DNA from: Coprinopsis marcescibilis
Lineage: Eukaryota > Basidiomycota > Agaricomycetes > Agaricales > Psathyrellaceae
DNA: 64,000 nucleotides
Assembly: GCA_004369085.1 (NCBI GenBank)
Contig: ML210225.1
Coordinates: 62,001-126,000, forward strand
Reading direction: 5' to 3'
Part shown: piece by piece, positions 20,217 through 32,663 of the stretch
Layout of the letters: the number at the start of each line of letters is the position of its first letter
Position numbering within the stretch: the stretch's first letter is position 1
The notes under the pieces: generated by a model
Told to the model about the DNA's origin: nothing
Database searches by the model: none
What the model saw: only the letters and a program-made list of their open reading frames with translations
Translations under genes and position numbers: made by a program

Positions 20217-23200
20217 TTAGGTTTCCAAAAACACATCGTCGGAATTAAGCTCCAGCGATATATCAGCCTCATCAGGAACAATGAAGCTCCCAACTTCGTA
20301 CTCGTTTGGTTCCGAATCTTCACCGTCGGGGCCAGGCGAGCTCGACGGTAAAGTGAATCTCCTAGTCGGAGACATGCGACCAAAGGGTCGCCCACGGATA
20401 GGTCTGGTCGCAAACACCGGCCCATCGCCAAAGGGCACTTGAGTCATCAAGCTGCGTCGATAGGCTTGTGTTTGTTCGTAACCAGCAGGCGCCTGCGTCA
20501 GAGGAGAGTTTTTGATGAAGGCCCTGTCCTCTTCGTCTTCCTCCTCGTCATCGGAGTACCCTTCGCTCACTTCGTCCCCAGAGTGGGCAGCTTCGGCATC
20601 AAACACCAGGTTGCGGTTCTTGGAGAGAAGTGAAGGTTTGGCTCGCTTGGGTTTCTTCTTAGGCGGACGCTCTGGGGTCGATTCTTCTCGAGGGTTTAGC
20701 CGTCGTTGTGAAAGAGGTGGTTGCTCTGACTCCTCGGAGGAGGAGGGATCAGAGTGCACTACAGTAGCCCGACGACGTTTGGGGGGTAGGCGTTGAACAG
20801 GGAAAGTGGGTTCTGGTGCAGCAGGTGAAGTTTGCTCCTTGTTGAACCTGACGGGAAGTGGCGGCGGCAGCATACCCCCACTGCGGCCTGGTCGAGTTGG
20901 TTTTGACCTCGAGCCGGAGGCTACGGGCTGAGGATCGGGCGACTGGAACCCAACTCGTCGCGGTTTGAGTTTTTGCGTAAAGAATGGCTCGCTAATCTCT
21001 ATTGACTCGTTTCCCACCTCGATGCGCTGGAATTTTGGGGCGAAGACAGGAGAAGGCAGTGGAGGCGAAGACTTGATAGAGAGTGCGCGGGAAGGCACTG
21101 GCGGCGAGGACTTGATTTCAATGGTGTGAAACATATCGTCGTCATCGTCGTCGACCAACCATGAAATATCGTTGTTATGTGCAAGGCCCTCGTCCCTAAT
21201 AGGAGATGGCGTCGTCTTGGAGGAGGTGCTCACACCTTCGCCAGAAGTCTCTTTATCTAAAGTTGGATGCTGAGTGTAAGTCTGTTGTGACGTGTTTGGA
21301 AAGCTTACCTTCCGGTGACCCAATGGAATCCTCGTCTTCCGTGTCAATGACATCAATGACATCGAGCTGCCGGCCAGGGCTAGACGACGAGGCACGCAAG
21401 ACGATCTGCTCAGACCAACCACGCATCTCTGCAAACCCGTCATCCCCGCTATCCGAGTCTGGTTGCTGCTTCAGAGTACTCTGGATTGTGCTTTTCGACC
21501 TCGGCTTCGGCCGCTGGTTTTTCTTCGCGGGCGTTGCGCTTCGGGCGGGGGAGAGGGTCGCCACGAAATGCGAGGAAGAAGAGCGCCGAGGAGAACCAAA
21601 GAAAATTCCCCGCTCGATGGCTCTATCATCATCATCGCTCTCCCCTTGTTTGGCCAATTCCGTCGGGGACATACTCAACAGTAGGTTCGGTTCGTTCTCC
21701 TTTCCTTTTCCTTTTCCTTTGCCTTTGCGTTTCTTCGTGCCACCTTCCGTTTTGGACCTTCGAATACCAGTAGACGCTTTCTTCTTCTTAGCTGCTTTCT
21801 CGGACTGAGTCCGTCGAGCAGGGGCAAGGCTACTGTCATCGATAACTTTGTCGTCGTCATCATCAGTGCCAAGTTCCTCGAAGTCCCGGGTCTCTTCGAT
21901 AATAGTTTCTTCTATAACTTTGCGTTTCTTTTTTTTGAAGGCTTCGAAAATATCACTGGCCGGTGTAAAGCCAGCGGCCATTCCAGCAGGAATATTTCGT
22001 CCAGGGTCCTCGTTTCGCTTGCGTTTCGGTGCTGCTTTACCCCCTTGCCCAGAAGGTGCCCGTTTGATTGTGGTTTCTGGAACATAGGATACCATCTCCA
22101 TGACTTTCTCCACACATTCCGGTTTGATTGTATCGGGTAACAAACGCGGAACGTCGGCGTAAAGTTTGAAGACTTCGCCACGGCAGATTACTTTCTGGAT
22201 TTCAGAATAGTGTTCCTTGGCCTTGTCCAAATTGAATTCTTCGCGAGTTTCAGCCAATAAAGCGTGCACTTCACCGGCTCGCTTTCGACCAGTTCTTCCG
22301 AACCGTTGGACCTAATAAAAATGTTAGGCTCACGGACATCGATCCTAAATGAGTGACATATGACTGACCATTCGAATGGGTGCCTTGTCTGTGTCATAGC
22401 AAACGGTACAATCTACTTCACCGATATCCAGACCTTCCTCCCCGATACATGTTGCGACCAAAACATTAAACTCTCCGCGTTGGAACCGTTGGATAAGCTA
22501 GAGAAACAAGCGTGAGTTACTGACGTCCCTGGTAAAGTTCGGCGGACATTACCTCTGTCTGCTCTTTCTGTTTAAGACCCTTCCTTCCTTTTTTATCCGT
22601 CGCCTGCCCGGTGAAAGCCGCTGCACGAATCAACGGTTTATGTGATTCCAGCTGACTCACGATCTCTTCGACGACCGCACGATACGACGAGAAAACCATA
22701 ACACGACTGGTACTTTCTTCTGGCGTCTGCCCATCTTGGCCAGACTCCGCATCGGGCATTCTAGTTCCAAAGAAGTTAACGAGAATGTTGATTAGCTTCT
22801 CCATTTTGGGATGAGGGGTCGATCCATTGATTTTGAGGTCGTCCAGCTTTTGCATAAGTTCCTTAAAAATAGGATTGTCGGTCCAGACCTTCTTAGCCTT
22901 CTCGTTGGTCTTCAAGTCATTTTCCTCCTTTTCTTTGATCTCGAGCAAATACTCGTGGCAAGAGGGTATTGACCCAGTGAGCTGTTGGTTTTCAGTGGTT
23001 AGAATTTGCGACACAGGGGTCAGAAAAAAATGGCTGCTCACAACATAAAGCATCGCACGAGCCAACTGTGACAATTGATGAAGGGGCTGATAAAATCGCT
23101 TATTCTTACTTTCACTCAGCAGGCGCAATGGATAGTACGGGTGCAGCTTGATGGCCTGTGAGATAAATAATCCTTGATTTCTGAGAGGACCAGCAATCTT

Positions 23201-24936
23201 CTGTTAGTCGGACAGATGATGTTAAGCACCACAGCTGAAACAAGTCAAGGAGAGACTGACGTCAATGTACTTGACCAACATATCTCGTACAATTCCTACA
23301 TCTCCAGTGGCTTGGAGGACATGGGTTTTCACAGCCTAGAAACCATGGTGAGCAACAAGGACAGTGACTTTAGAGATACTACCTACCTTTTCAAAGATGT
23401 AGGGTTTAAGGTCTATGCTTTCCTCGTTACGAATTTCAATGTGACTTATGTGAAGACCGTCAATGATATCTTGCACTTTCTCCACAGCGTTTCCCGGTGT
23501 CGCGGTAAGTGCGAGAACCCTGAAATGAGGATTCTTGGACATGAGGTATCGGATGACTTGGTTGTACGAATGATTTCCCGTGGCATGATGTGCTTCATCT
23601 GCAGAGACGGTGAGCCCACTTCAAAACTCCAAGGAGAACCATAGGCACCAATGACGAGGAGAATGACTTCCTCAGGGTTGCATCTACCGGAAGTGAGATC
23701 GGTTTGAAGTGTCTGCGGTGTCATATAAAAGACACGCTTTTCCTCCCACTTACATGGATTAGCCAGCTTGTCTGAAAGTAGAGATGAAGCGATTTACATA
23801 TCTCGCCCTTAAAGCTGTACGGACATTGCCAGTCATCTCTATGCCGTCAGGACCGGGAATGCCACAGGTTTCGTGACATGCAATTGCTTGCTGAGCGACC
23901 AGGGGTTTAGTCACTGCGAGGAAGATAATTTTTCCTTCTGGAAACCACCTATAGTCTGCAGTGAAGTCAGTTGCTGCTTTCGCTTGGACGCCGAGATGAA
24001 TCCGTACAGTTCAACATGACAACTCCAGCAATGAAGGTTTTCCCCATGCCAGTGGGAAGCGCAACCAAAGTGTTTTCCAAGAGAGCATTCTTGACAATAT
24101 TATACTGGTAGGCTCGCTTGCTTCTATTGGTCGGAAATATCCAATGCTTCGCTTCCAGCAGGTCTGGCTTGAGATGCATTTTAGGAGGCTATATGCAGGG
24201 GCAGACGTCAGAGAAGTCGACAGGATGCGCGTAATACCGAGGATGCTCACCCATGGTCTACAAAACGAGGGGTAAATGGTCAGTTCTAGTGTCTTTAAGT
24301 GCACTCACCCTGCTTTAAGTTAGCAAGTAGTAGATTAGAGCCTGACCAAGTGAATTGGGTAGAACATAGAGACGTACTAGGAATAAATGGCGCTGGAAGT
24401 TCTATTGCATCTTCCCCGTCGTCATGCTCATCGTCACTACTAGCATTTGCTTTCCCCTTCCCCTTCGTTGGCTTCTTGCGTTGATTTCCAGTCGCGGAAA
24501 AAGCAGTGTGGTCCCACTCCTTTGTCTTGGCTGCTTGCTTCCCAAACAAATTACGCGTTGCAGACTTGGTTCGTTGGAGTTGCGTCGACCTTGGCTTGCT
24601 GGAAGAAGGTTGAGATGGTATAGTTCCTCCAAAAAGTGTCGTTTGGACGAGGTTATTGGAGTTCGTCCGAGTAATTTGGCGTCCTGTGTACGTGCTTGGG
24701 CCTGCCACAGGGGGCCTCTCTCCACTGTACACCTTCTCCACAAAGTCATCCAGCTTCTCCAGTTCTCCTTCGTCAATGTCAAAGCTCAGATCATTGAACG
24801 AGGAATCAGCTTCTAGTGGCTTTGGCTGTGGAGGGTTCGATTGGGTACTGCCAAGTGCTGCTGCCTCCAGAGCGTCGATTTCGAGCAGTGCAGCATCGTC
24901 AAAGTCGATGTCTTCAAAAAAGCCATCAGAGCTCAT
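20217..24936 (-). CDS. MPH1: ATP-dependent DNA helicase MPH1 (FANCM family)
   Basis: A multi-exon gene of roughly 1,300 residues. After an acidic N-terminus ([18 protein letters not shown]) come the superfamily-2 motifs: [15 protein letters not shown], motif [19 protein letters not shown], motif [12 protein letters not shown], motif [11 protein letters not shown], and motif [16 protein letters not shown]. The EELGLDIGE-like [13 protein letters not shown] block precedes motif VI. Following the helicase core are KECV-rich linkers, basic and Ser/Asp-rich tracts and, near the end, the Mph1-specific YRRSLMTQ box. Mph1/FANCM is a 3'-5' helicase that dissociates D-loops and remodels stalled forks. 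Between about 24240 and 24395 the frame is only maintained with a 4-nt (or 1-nt) and a 7-nt micro-exon. Divergent from the G-patch gene. Confidence 0.92.
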
Positions 24937-25171
24937 TCCAGGTTCCGTTGTCTAGTCGAGATCAAATATCTGGGAACGATGAAGAGAGGAGAAACAACAG
25001 CGGTGACGAACAGTTGACTCGGACTCTGTTGTAAAGTAAACCGCGCTGCATCAACGCGCAGAGCTCACGTGGACCGTGTTTGGACAGCAGCCCCATTGTG
25101 GGCTCATTGGCAAAGAGACGACAGCGACCACCACCGTTGAACAGCGCACTCCATTCGATTCCGTCGTTGAG
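24937..25171. promoter_or_regulatory. Short bidirectional promoter, MPH1 / G-patch gene
   Basis: Only 235 bp separate the two start codons, so both promoters must lie here or overlap the first exons. No TATA box is visible. Confidence 0.5.
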
Positions 25172-26548
25172 ATGTCTGAGAAAACTATTGCTCGCTGGAA
25201 TGCAATTCCTCTCGCACGACAGGAACTCGAGCCATCGCCTACCCTGAAGGTACTCCAATTACGTCTTCTCAAGAACAGAAGCTATATCACTGCCATTCCT
25301 TCGTTACACTGTCTTCCAGCGTCCGAGGCCACAACAGGAAGACGCAAGTGACGGTGAAGATGACGATGACAACGTCTCACTCGTTTCACGGTCGCCTTCC
25401 CCGCCTTCCCCAGGTACCATGGATGTGGACAAGTACGACGAGTACATCCACCGCCCCGCCCGTGAGGTGATCACGGTCGATACCAGGATTCGCTCGGAAA
25501 ACAAAGGATTTGCCTTGTTGCAAAAGATGGGCTGGACGGAGGGTCGACCACTGGGTCTATCCGAAGATGGTCAGTTGGTTCTCGCTGACCCCTCAATTAC
25601 AGGACACTGACAACAGACTCAGGCCGTGTCGATCCCATTCCATTCCGGATGAAAAGCGACTCTACCGGAATTGGAAAGCTCACTCAAGATGTTGAAATGA
25701 TGGAATTAACTGTCTCGCAGAGACGAGAGCTGGACTCTGAGAAACAACAGAAGGAAAATGAAGACCAAAGGCGGACGCGCGAGGCAAGCTCCAAATTCGC
25801 ATCGCATGACGCCTGTCTATTAACGTTCATCCAGGAAGCTGTCGCTCGCAAAGCTGCAGTCGAAGAAGAAATCTCGATAACTCTCAAAGCCTTCTACTGT
25901 AGCCTGTGCGATAAGCAATTCAAGAACGTGGCGCAATACGACGAGCACACCAATTCATATGCACATCACCACAAAGCTCGCATGAAAGATATGCAAACCA
26001 ACGCACGACCTGCGAAAGAAGACGCCGACAAACGACGAGAGAAGGAACGTCGAAGGGAAGAAAAGGAACTACGCAAGATCGCCGCTGCAGCTGGAATGAA
26101 GATGCCTAAAGTAGCACCATCTACGAACCTCGCACCTGTTGCCAGCACCAGCTCTCTTCCATCCACCTCGGACATGGCGCCCAAGAAGTCTGGTTGGGCA
26201 ACCGTTGGCGCTGCTCCGTCGCAAAGTGGCTTCAAGAAATTAGGCTGGGCCGCAGTTGGTTCCTCTTCCAGTGATTCGCCACCCATCGCTTCGACTTCTT
26301 CGAGCTGGTCTTCAGGTTCTACTGCTACGTCTGCCATACCTAGTCAAACTTCCATTACCTCAGCCGGCTGGGCATCTCTCGACGCTTCAGGTACTTCAAA
26401 TCCCTCTCTAAACGACGACCAACCTCCTTCGCCACCGCCGTCACAGCCATCACAGCCTGCTGCAGTACCACCGCCGCAACCACCATCCAATGTCCCTGTT
26501 CGAAGCAATTGGCAACAGTTTAAAGCTTCAGGTCGGGGTCGGCGATAG
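25172..26548 (+). CDS. G-patch and U1-type C2H2 zinc-finger protein (GPATCH8-like)
   Basis: Exons 25172-25249, 25320-25569 and 25623-26548 give 417 residues. A G-patch follows an acidic Ser-rich head: NKGFALLQKMGWTEGRPLG continuing across the second intron into RVDPIPFRMKSD and GIGK. Then a coiled-coil-prone Glu/Lys/Arg stretch, and a single U1-like finger FYCSLCDKQFKNVAQYDEH followed by H-x5-H spacing (Y-A-H-H-H). A Lys/Arg-rich helix and a Ser/Thr/Pro-rich tail with repeated K-x-GWA units (KSGWATVG, KLGWAAVG, SAGWASLD) end the protein. G-patch proteins usually activate DEAH helicases in splicing or ribosome assembly; this domain order fits GPATCH8-type splicing-linked proteins. Partner helicase unknown. 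The ATG at 25172 is the first in frame. Confidence 0.85.
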
Positions 26549-26889
26549 GATGACAACAGTAATGTGGTATTCGAGTGATTTATTTCAAATCTATAATCAT
26601 TTTTACGTTTCGTTTCAAGTAAATGGATTCGAACAGTACACTAAGAAGGAGAAGGAAAACTAACTAGCTACAATTGGTTTAACATTGGCGCTGCACATGC
26701 AATGGCTTGAATGATGTACTACTACTAAGTGAATAATAACGGCGACATCAGTAGCAAGGAAGAAACGAGAGGAGACGCTCGCAAGAAAGAGCAGTGGGGT
26801 TACACATTACTACGATGAGGCCGAAGGATATAACAAACAGAGAGGTTATAAGACAGGAACAAGCCGAAAAGTCCAAAATAAGTGACAGT
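26549..26889. other. Convergent 3' region
   Basis: About 340 AT-leaning bases between the G-patch and BDF1 stops; presumably 3' UTRs. Nothing else seen. Confidence 0.5.
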
Positions 26890-29700
26890 TTACTCAGAGT
26901 CGCTGCCAGAACTGTCCGACCCTGAGCTCGAGTCAGAGGAATGATCAGAATCGTTGGCTGGCCGTGCTACAGGGGGAGCTGATATGCTACTGCTGCCTTG
27001 GTTGAACAGCGCCATACGTTGTTCAAGCTGGCGAATCTTCTCGGCTTCCACGTCCTCGTCCATGCTCTTGCGCTTGAGACCTCCGGTTCCAGTGCCCTTG
27101 CCAGACCGATTGCGTTTGACAGGCGGTTGCTTCTGCGGTCGGACGACAAAGTTATAGAGCTTGGTGAGGACGGCGGCGGGCAGAAGGTCGATCTCAAGTT
27201 CGATTTCCTCGGTACTCTGCAAACTCGGTCAGCGGTTATGAACAGTGATGAGAAAAACGGGACGACGTACATCGCGAATCTCCGGTACACCCTCGTGAAT
27301 AATGTTGATGACCTTCTCAAGCTTGCTACCCTCCAACTTGGCGATGGTTTCACTCAGATCCTTCTTTTGCTCAAAGGTAAGGACGTCATCGTCGGCGATG
27401 GGCTTCTTGGTGCTTTTTTTCTTGGTAGGAGCAGATTTGGGGGCAGACTTGGGAGCAGATTTGGAAGGAGCAGGGGCGGGGGGCAACTCGCGCTCCTTGT
27501 CCTTTTTCTTCTTTTTCTTCTCCTTGTTCTTCGCAGCATTTTTGAGCGCCTCGAGGTTTCCTCTCATGGTCTCTATCTGCGATTCCATCAAAGCGATTGT
27601 ACCTATAGCGCACTTGTCAGGCATAGACCCAGTGTCAAAAAAAATTGTAACTCACGTTGGCGCTCTGTCTCGCTATCTTCTTCGTCATCATCATCATCGT
27701 CATCGCTCATTTGAGGCGGCCGCAGCGGCGGGAGGCCCCTAAACTTCTCGTCGAAAATTTTCTGCAGTTGCTGTCCGGCTAGGCATACCGGTGTGCCAGC
27801 GGGGTTGAAGGTGAAGCAGTTGCGGATCATGAGCTTGAAATCTTCTTGAAATTTCTGAGGGCTGGCATATTCATGGTTTTCAAGCTTCCTCCTCATTGTA
27901 GAAAGGTCCATTGGCCGTTTGATGATCTTTGGGTAGCTAGGGATCTCCATCCTAACCCAGTCTGATAGGAATTGAGCCCATGATCAATCATAAGCGGTGC
28001 GAAAGACCTACCAACTGGCTCGTAGAAGGGATGAGCTGCGTTGTAGTACTGCTTCTTGAAGAGTTCTTGGATGATCTTGTTGCAGTACTTGAGTTGTTCG
28101 GCTGTGCCGTCGTCGTGGGCACGCTTCCCTTTCTTGTTTTTCCTGGGTACGTCGGCGTAAGGGAGGTCTTTGGGTGCGGGAGGATGAATTTCGCGCTTCG
28201 GCCGACCGATAGGTTCAGGAACTTCATTGCGCCGAATGACAGGTACCGATGTAGATGGCCGACGTGCAGGCGGCGCTACTTTCTTCGGAGGTGGAGGCGG
28301 GGGAGCAATGACTGGAGGCGGTGGTGGCGGCGTGGCTTTCTTTGGCGGTGGGGCTGCCTTTGGCTGATGATGCACAGCAGTCAGCTATTTTTGTACGGCA
28401 GACCAGTAGCCAGGATAACTAACCTCTGGAGCGGATGGCATGCCTTTCATGTGCTTATCAAAAACTTCCTCAACCCGCTTGCCCATTGCAGTCACGACAT
28501 GATCTGGCCCGTTGAACGTGAGACAATTTGTAAAAATCAAACGGACGTCTGCAACAAATTCATCCACGGTGTAATATCTCGGATTTCCTGGATTTGGATC
28601 GGGTTTCGCAGGGTTGGAAGAGTTGAGTTTGCGTTCAATTGTCGAGAAGTCCATGGGATTCTTGACGATTGAGGGGTAGTGTGGGATGTTGAGGGCAACT
28701 GGATCAACTGGCTTCAAGAACGGGATAGCGTCCTTGAGTTTCTTCAGCGACCGAACACACGACTGGCAATACTTGAACTGCTGTAGTGATATCGACGAAG
28801 GGCCTGGGGATCGTAATGGCCTGACAGTGCCCGTCGATGCCGTTGACGTCGTCGTTGTCGTCGCCATAGAAGTTGAGGTCAAAGCTGTTGTCGGCGGTGG
28901 AGGTGGAACAGGACTTGCAGCATTTGAGACAGCAGCTGACGCTGGAGGAGGAGTGGCGGACTTCAGAAGAGCGACGGGCGGCGCGAAAAATTAGCACGCC
29001 CGTGACGGCGCACAGGAGGGTGAAAGAACTCACGTGTGTAAGAGACGCTTTATCTGCGTCTGAATGCATCCTTGCTCTCTTCGCCGGGCGCTGGTTGTCG
29101 CCTTCATCCCCCGAGTTTTCACGCTCGCGCGGCGTATATGGAAGCGGCGAACTGCGATCGTCGACTGAAATCATCGATGCGTCATTGGAGAGAGCGTAGG
29201 TGGACTGCGCGTGGTCGTCCTTCATGATAATGTCGCCGTTCGTGCTGCCGTTGAGGTGGTCCTCCATATGCACGTCTGGGTGGGCAGGGCCTATCAGTGA
29301 CAAAGGGGACAATATTGAGACAACACGATCATTATTGAAAGACAAAGACAGAATAATGAAACATACCTTGCTCGATGGCGGAGACGACGGGTGGATGGGG
29401 ATCAATCTTGGCGAAGGAGTCAATGGGTTTAATTTGCAGGGGCTCGTTGCGAACATCGCTCTCTTGCTCGGGATAATCGAGATCAATTTTCACATCGGGA
29501 GCGGGGGCAGAGGAGACGGGGGTGGCGGGAGAGTCTGCAGCCGGTGAGAGGTCGTTGTACTGGACACCATTTAATTTTTGGGCGGTACCGTTGACATCGG
29601 GCTTGACGACGAGCTCAGGGTGTTTGTCGCCGTTGATGGGGTCGAGGACGCCGTTTGTGCCAGCGTGACCGGCGTCTGGCGATGATTGCGCATGGTCCAT
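26890..29700 (-). CDS. BDF1: BET double-bromodomain protein BDF1
   Basis: About 800 residues from the ATG at 29700 (MDHAQSS); seven exons joined by GT-AG introns of about 45-90 nt. Bromodomain 1 shows IPHYPSIVKNPMDFSTIERK and CLTFNGPDHVV with the acetyl-lysine-binding Asn. Bromodomain 2 shows IPSYPKIIKRPMDLSTMRRK and CFTFNPAGTPV. The extra-terminal domain contains LTFEQKKDLSETIAKLEG, KVINIIHEGVPEI and EIELEIDLLPAAVLTKLYNF. A Pro/Lys-rich linker, polyacidic DDDDDDDEEDSE and a final Ser/Asp tail (SSDSSSGSDSSGSDSE) complete the BET layout. Fungal Bdf1 binds acetylated H4 and recruits TFIID and SWR1 complexes. Confidence 0.95.
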
Positions 29701-29933
29701 ACTTGGCGCGTGACACGTCACAGCGTGACACTACTGAGGGCAAGGGAAGATTTTTGGGGAGTTAGGGGGATCGGAAGGGTGGCTAGTCTTTATAGCTTTC
29801 AAAATTTAAGTTCAGATGATCCCGCGCAGGGGCCATCCACTTTCAACAAAACTAAGACCTGCTAGCTGTCTCCGTCAAAACATATATTGCTCTCCCTTAT
29901 TCCTCCCGAATCATATACATACTCTACATAAGG

Positions 29934-32371
29934 TCTTCTTCCTTCTCCTCCTCCACCTCCTCTGCAAACACTGGCTGGGGTTGGTTCACTTTCCATGCTG
30001 AAAACAAGGTTTCGGAGAGAACCGCATGTCAGCGCCATCAACACGTAAACAACCATGCCGAATATGGCATCCCACGTGACCTCTGCAGAATGCTGGGTGC
30101 TGTTCTCGCAGAGAACTCGAGGGGCGCGATAGCCCGGGGTATGCACAGTCGATGAATCAGAGCGAGCCTCACCTGCAGTCCATTGCGGGTCCTTGTCTGC
30201 CACGTCCGCATACCGCAGCAGGGCTTCCCGAGGCTGTAGAAAGGGAATGCCACAAAGTCAGAAACACATCAAAGGGGTAACTAGGGACTCCTATACTCAC
30301 ATCGATGTCGCGGGTAGTATCCCTGACCAAATTCTGCACAACATGTTGCGTCGCACTCGCACCCACACGTCCGCCCCTTCCAGGTCCACTGACAGGCAGG
30401 TCCGGGCGCATACTCTTTCTCGGGTCCAACCTGTCCTTCTCCCGCTTACGCTTGGTGCGTCCCAAATCCATATCCCTAAACATCGGCAACGCGTGGGGCG
30501 TAAGGATCGTCGGCGCAGCCAGGGCATCCGACATGTCCTCGACGTTGACCTTCCTAGGCGGCCCCTTGCTCATGACCAATTTGGCCCCATTGAGCGAAGT
30601 TTCGGGCGAGTAGAGGACAACGACTTGTCCATTCGAGAGGCCTGCGATAATCTATCAATGCATTATTCGCACGTCAGCCAACATACATGTTCCCGGAGAT
30701 ACGATGCGAGCCATACCTGATTGATTTTCGAATGCCACGCCACCCTGACGGGGGTTGCATCCACGGACAAGCTCTTTACAATCTCGAGGTTGTCTCTTCG
30801 TAAAAACACCAGCGCCGCTGGCTGTCCTGGCCCACGAGGACCGACTCCTGTCAAAATATACTTCTCATCTGGGCTGAACACAGCATTTGTGCGGGGATAC
30901 AGGGTGGGAAGATTGTCTTGAACGGCCAGCGGCTTCTTGAAAGACTGTAGATCCCAAACTGGAATTCCAGTCAAACGGTATGCACGGAGGGAATAAAACG
31001 GTTAACGTACGTTTCACAGAATCGTCCCCCGGGCCTCCTCTTGTCAAAACCGTACGACCATCAATAGAAAACACAAGTGATCCAGTTTCGGTTCCCTTCG
31101 CATGAGCGTTTTCAATTGTCATACGAGGTCGAGCAAAATTTGACTTTGTCTCCCACATATGCAATGTGCCATCGGTACAACCTAAAAGTTGACCGTTAAC
31201 CAGCCAACAGCGCTCAACTACGACAGGAGCTTACCTGCACCGATGAGTGCTCCATCAAGCGAGTAGTTGCATGTGGTCACCTTCGTTCTACCACCGCGAT
31301 CCTTTGATTTCACAACAATGACGGTCTTCTGCTTCCGTTTGTTATCAGACTCCCAAATCCTGCCAACGAATTTCAGCCCAAGCAATGGAAATGTATGGCA
31401 ACGCCTTATCCGCACCGAATAGTCGAATCAGCTGACGATGTGATGAACAATTTTGGGTCCTTTGGGTGCCATGAGCAGGACATGACCTCAGCTACATGCC
31501 CGCTAAAAATCGATCAGATGTCAAAGAAGGCGGCGATTATCTTTATAAAGCTCACGCAGTGTTCTTCATATCCCGAAGATAGGGATCGCCCTTCATAAAA
31601 ACAGCTCTAGTCAGGTAATGATACAGAAGCTCGAGATCGAGTAAGAGATAACGTACGTTTCTTCGCCATCCCTGCTGTAAATTCTTGGTTGAAGGGTGCC
31701 GAGAACAACGAGGAAGCAAGATCCGTCGTTGGAGAATTTGACCTCGTTAATCTAAGAAGAGCCAAGAATGAAAACAAAAAAAGAGTCAGCCACACCGCGG
31801 TTGGTACGGAAATACGAAATGCTGACATGGTAGCTTCCTGCGGGTTCCCAGCTCTTGAAAGGCTTTGGAGTACTCGTCATACCTCCGAAATCCCATAATT
31901 TGCAGTCGTAGTCGTGCGAACCAGTTACAATACGGGCGCCAGAGGGGTCGAGTGCTAACGCTGACACAACCTTGGTGTGGTCCTTGAGCACAATTTCATG
32001 CGTAATAGGAAACAAAGGAGCTGTATCTTCTTCGTCTTCGGAGGGGTCGTATTCGGGCTCTTCGAAAGGCTTGCTAGCTCCCTGGTCAACAGGTTGAGGA
32101 CCAGGCTCTCCGTCATCTTCCGTTGACGCACGACTTTGGGCTTTCGCTGAAGAAGACGTTGAGTCTATAGCTTTCTGCGGCGCCGAAGACAGTTCCTCCT
32201 TAGTCTAGCAAAGATGGAACGTTATTAAGGCGAGATATAGTTTGAGACAGTGGATACACCCACATTTTCCCGCTTGGTCTTCTCGAACCGACGCGGGTCT
32301 AGTTCTTTCGTTTTGGCGGCTTTTCCGAAGCCACTAATGCCCATTGCGGCAAATATATCGTCGGCGTCCAT
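29934..32371 (-). CDS. WDR70: WDR70 / gastrulation-defective WD40-repeat protein
   Basis: Starts MDADDIFAAMGISGFGKAAK, the diagnostic opening of WDR70 orthologues. After an acidic linker come WD repeats: VVSALALDPSGARIVTGSHD, KLWDFGGM, MWETKSNF, TGSLVFSIDGRTVLTRGGPG, and NAVFSPDEKYILTGVGP. The conserved RRDNLEIVKSL, HALPMFRD and KRKREKDRLDPRKSMRPDLP blocks follow, then REALLRYADVADKDPQWTA. The last intron (about 170 nt, larger than others here) joins to AWKVNQPQPVFAEE and an acidic end. A different frame downstream of that intron reads through to 29862 but loses family similarity. WDR70 supports homologous-recombination repair and H2B ubiquitination in yeast and human cells. About 600-650 residues. 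Confidence 0.92.
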
Positions 32372-32663
32372 GTTCGTTGCCCAGTTTCCAGGTGTGGCCT
32401 GACGAATTGAGGGTTACAAAGGGAATGCTGGTTGCCTACAGCCACGACTTGAGTTGCACGCACGGACGCTTCCAACTGCGCAACAATAACCTGAAATTAT
32501 GTAATTGTTAAGGGAAGAGAGTCATCATCATTCCTCCTCGCACCGCAGAGCACGCGTCTTTTCTTGTAATCCCAATGCCAGTAGTCAGCCACACAGCGCA
32601 AGCGCCTCTTAACCTTCAACTACAACAACCCTTGCCCCCCGTCTCGAGCTTTTTCGAGAAATC

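Noticed and set aside
30297..30720. Overlapping frames on both strands within WDR70
   Set aside because: Shadow frames of the well-supported WDR70 C-terminal exon.
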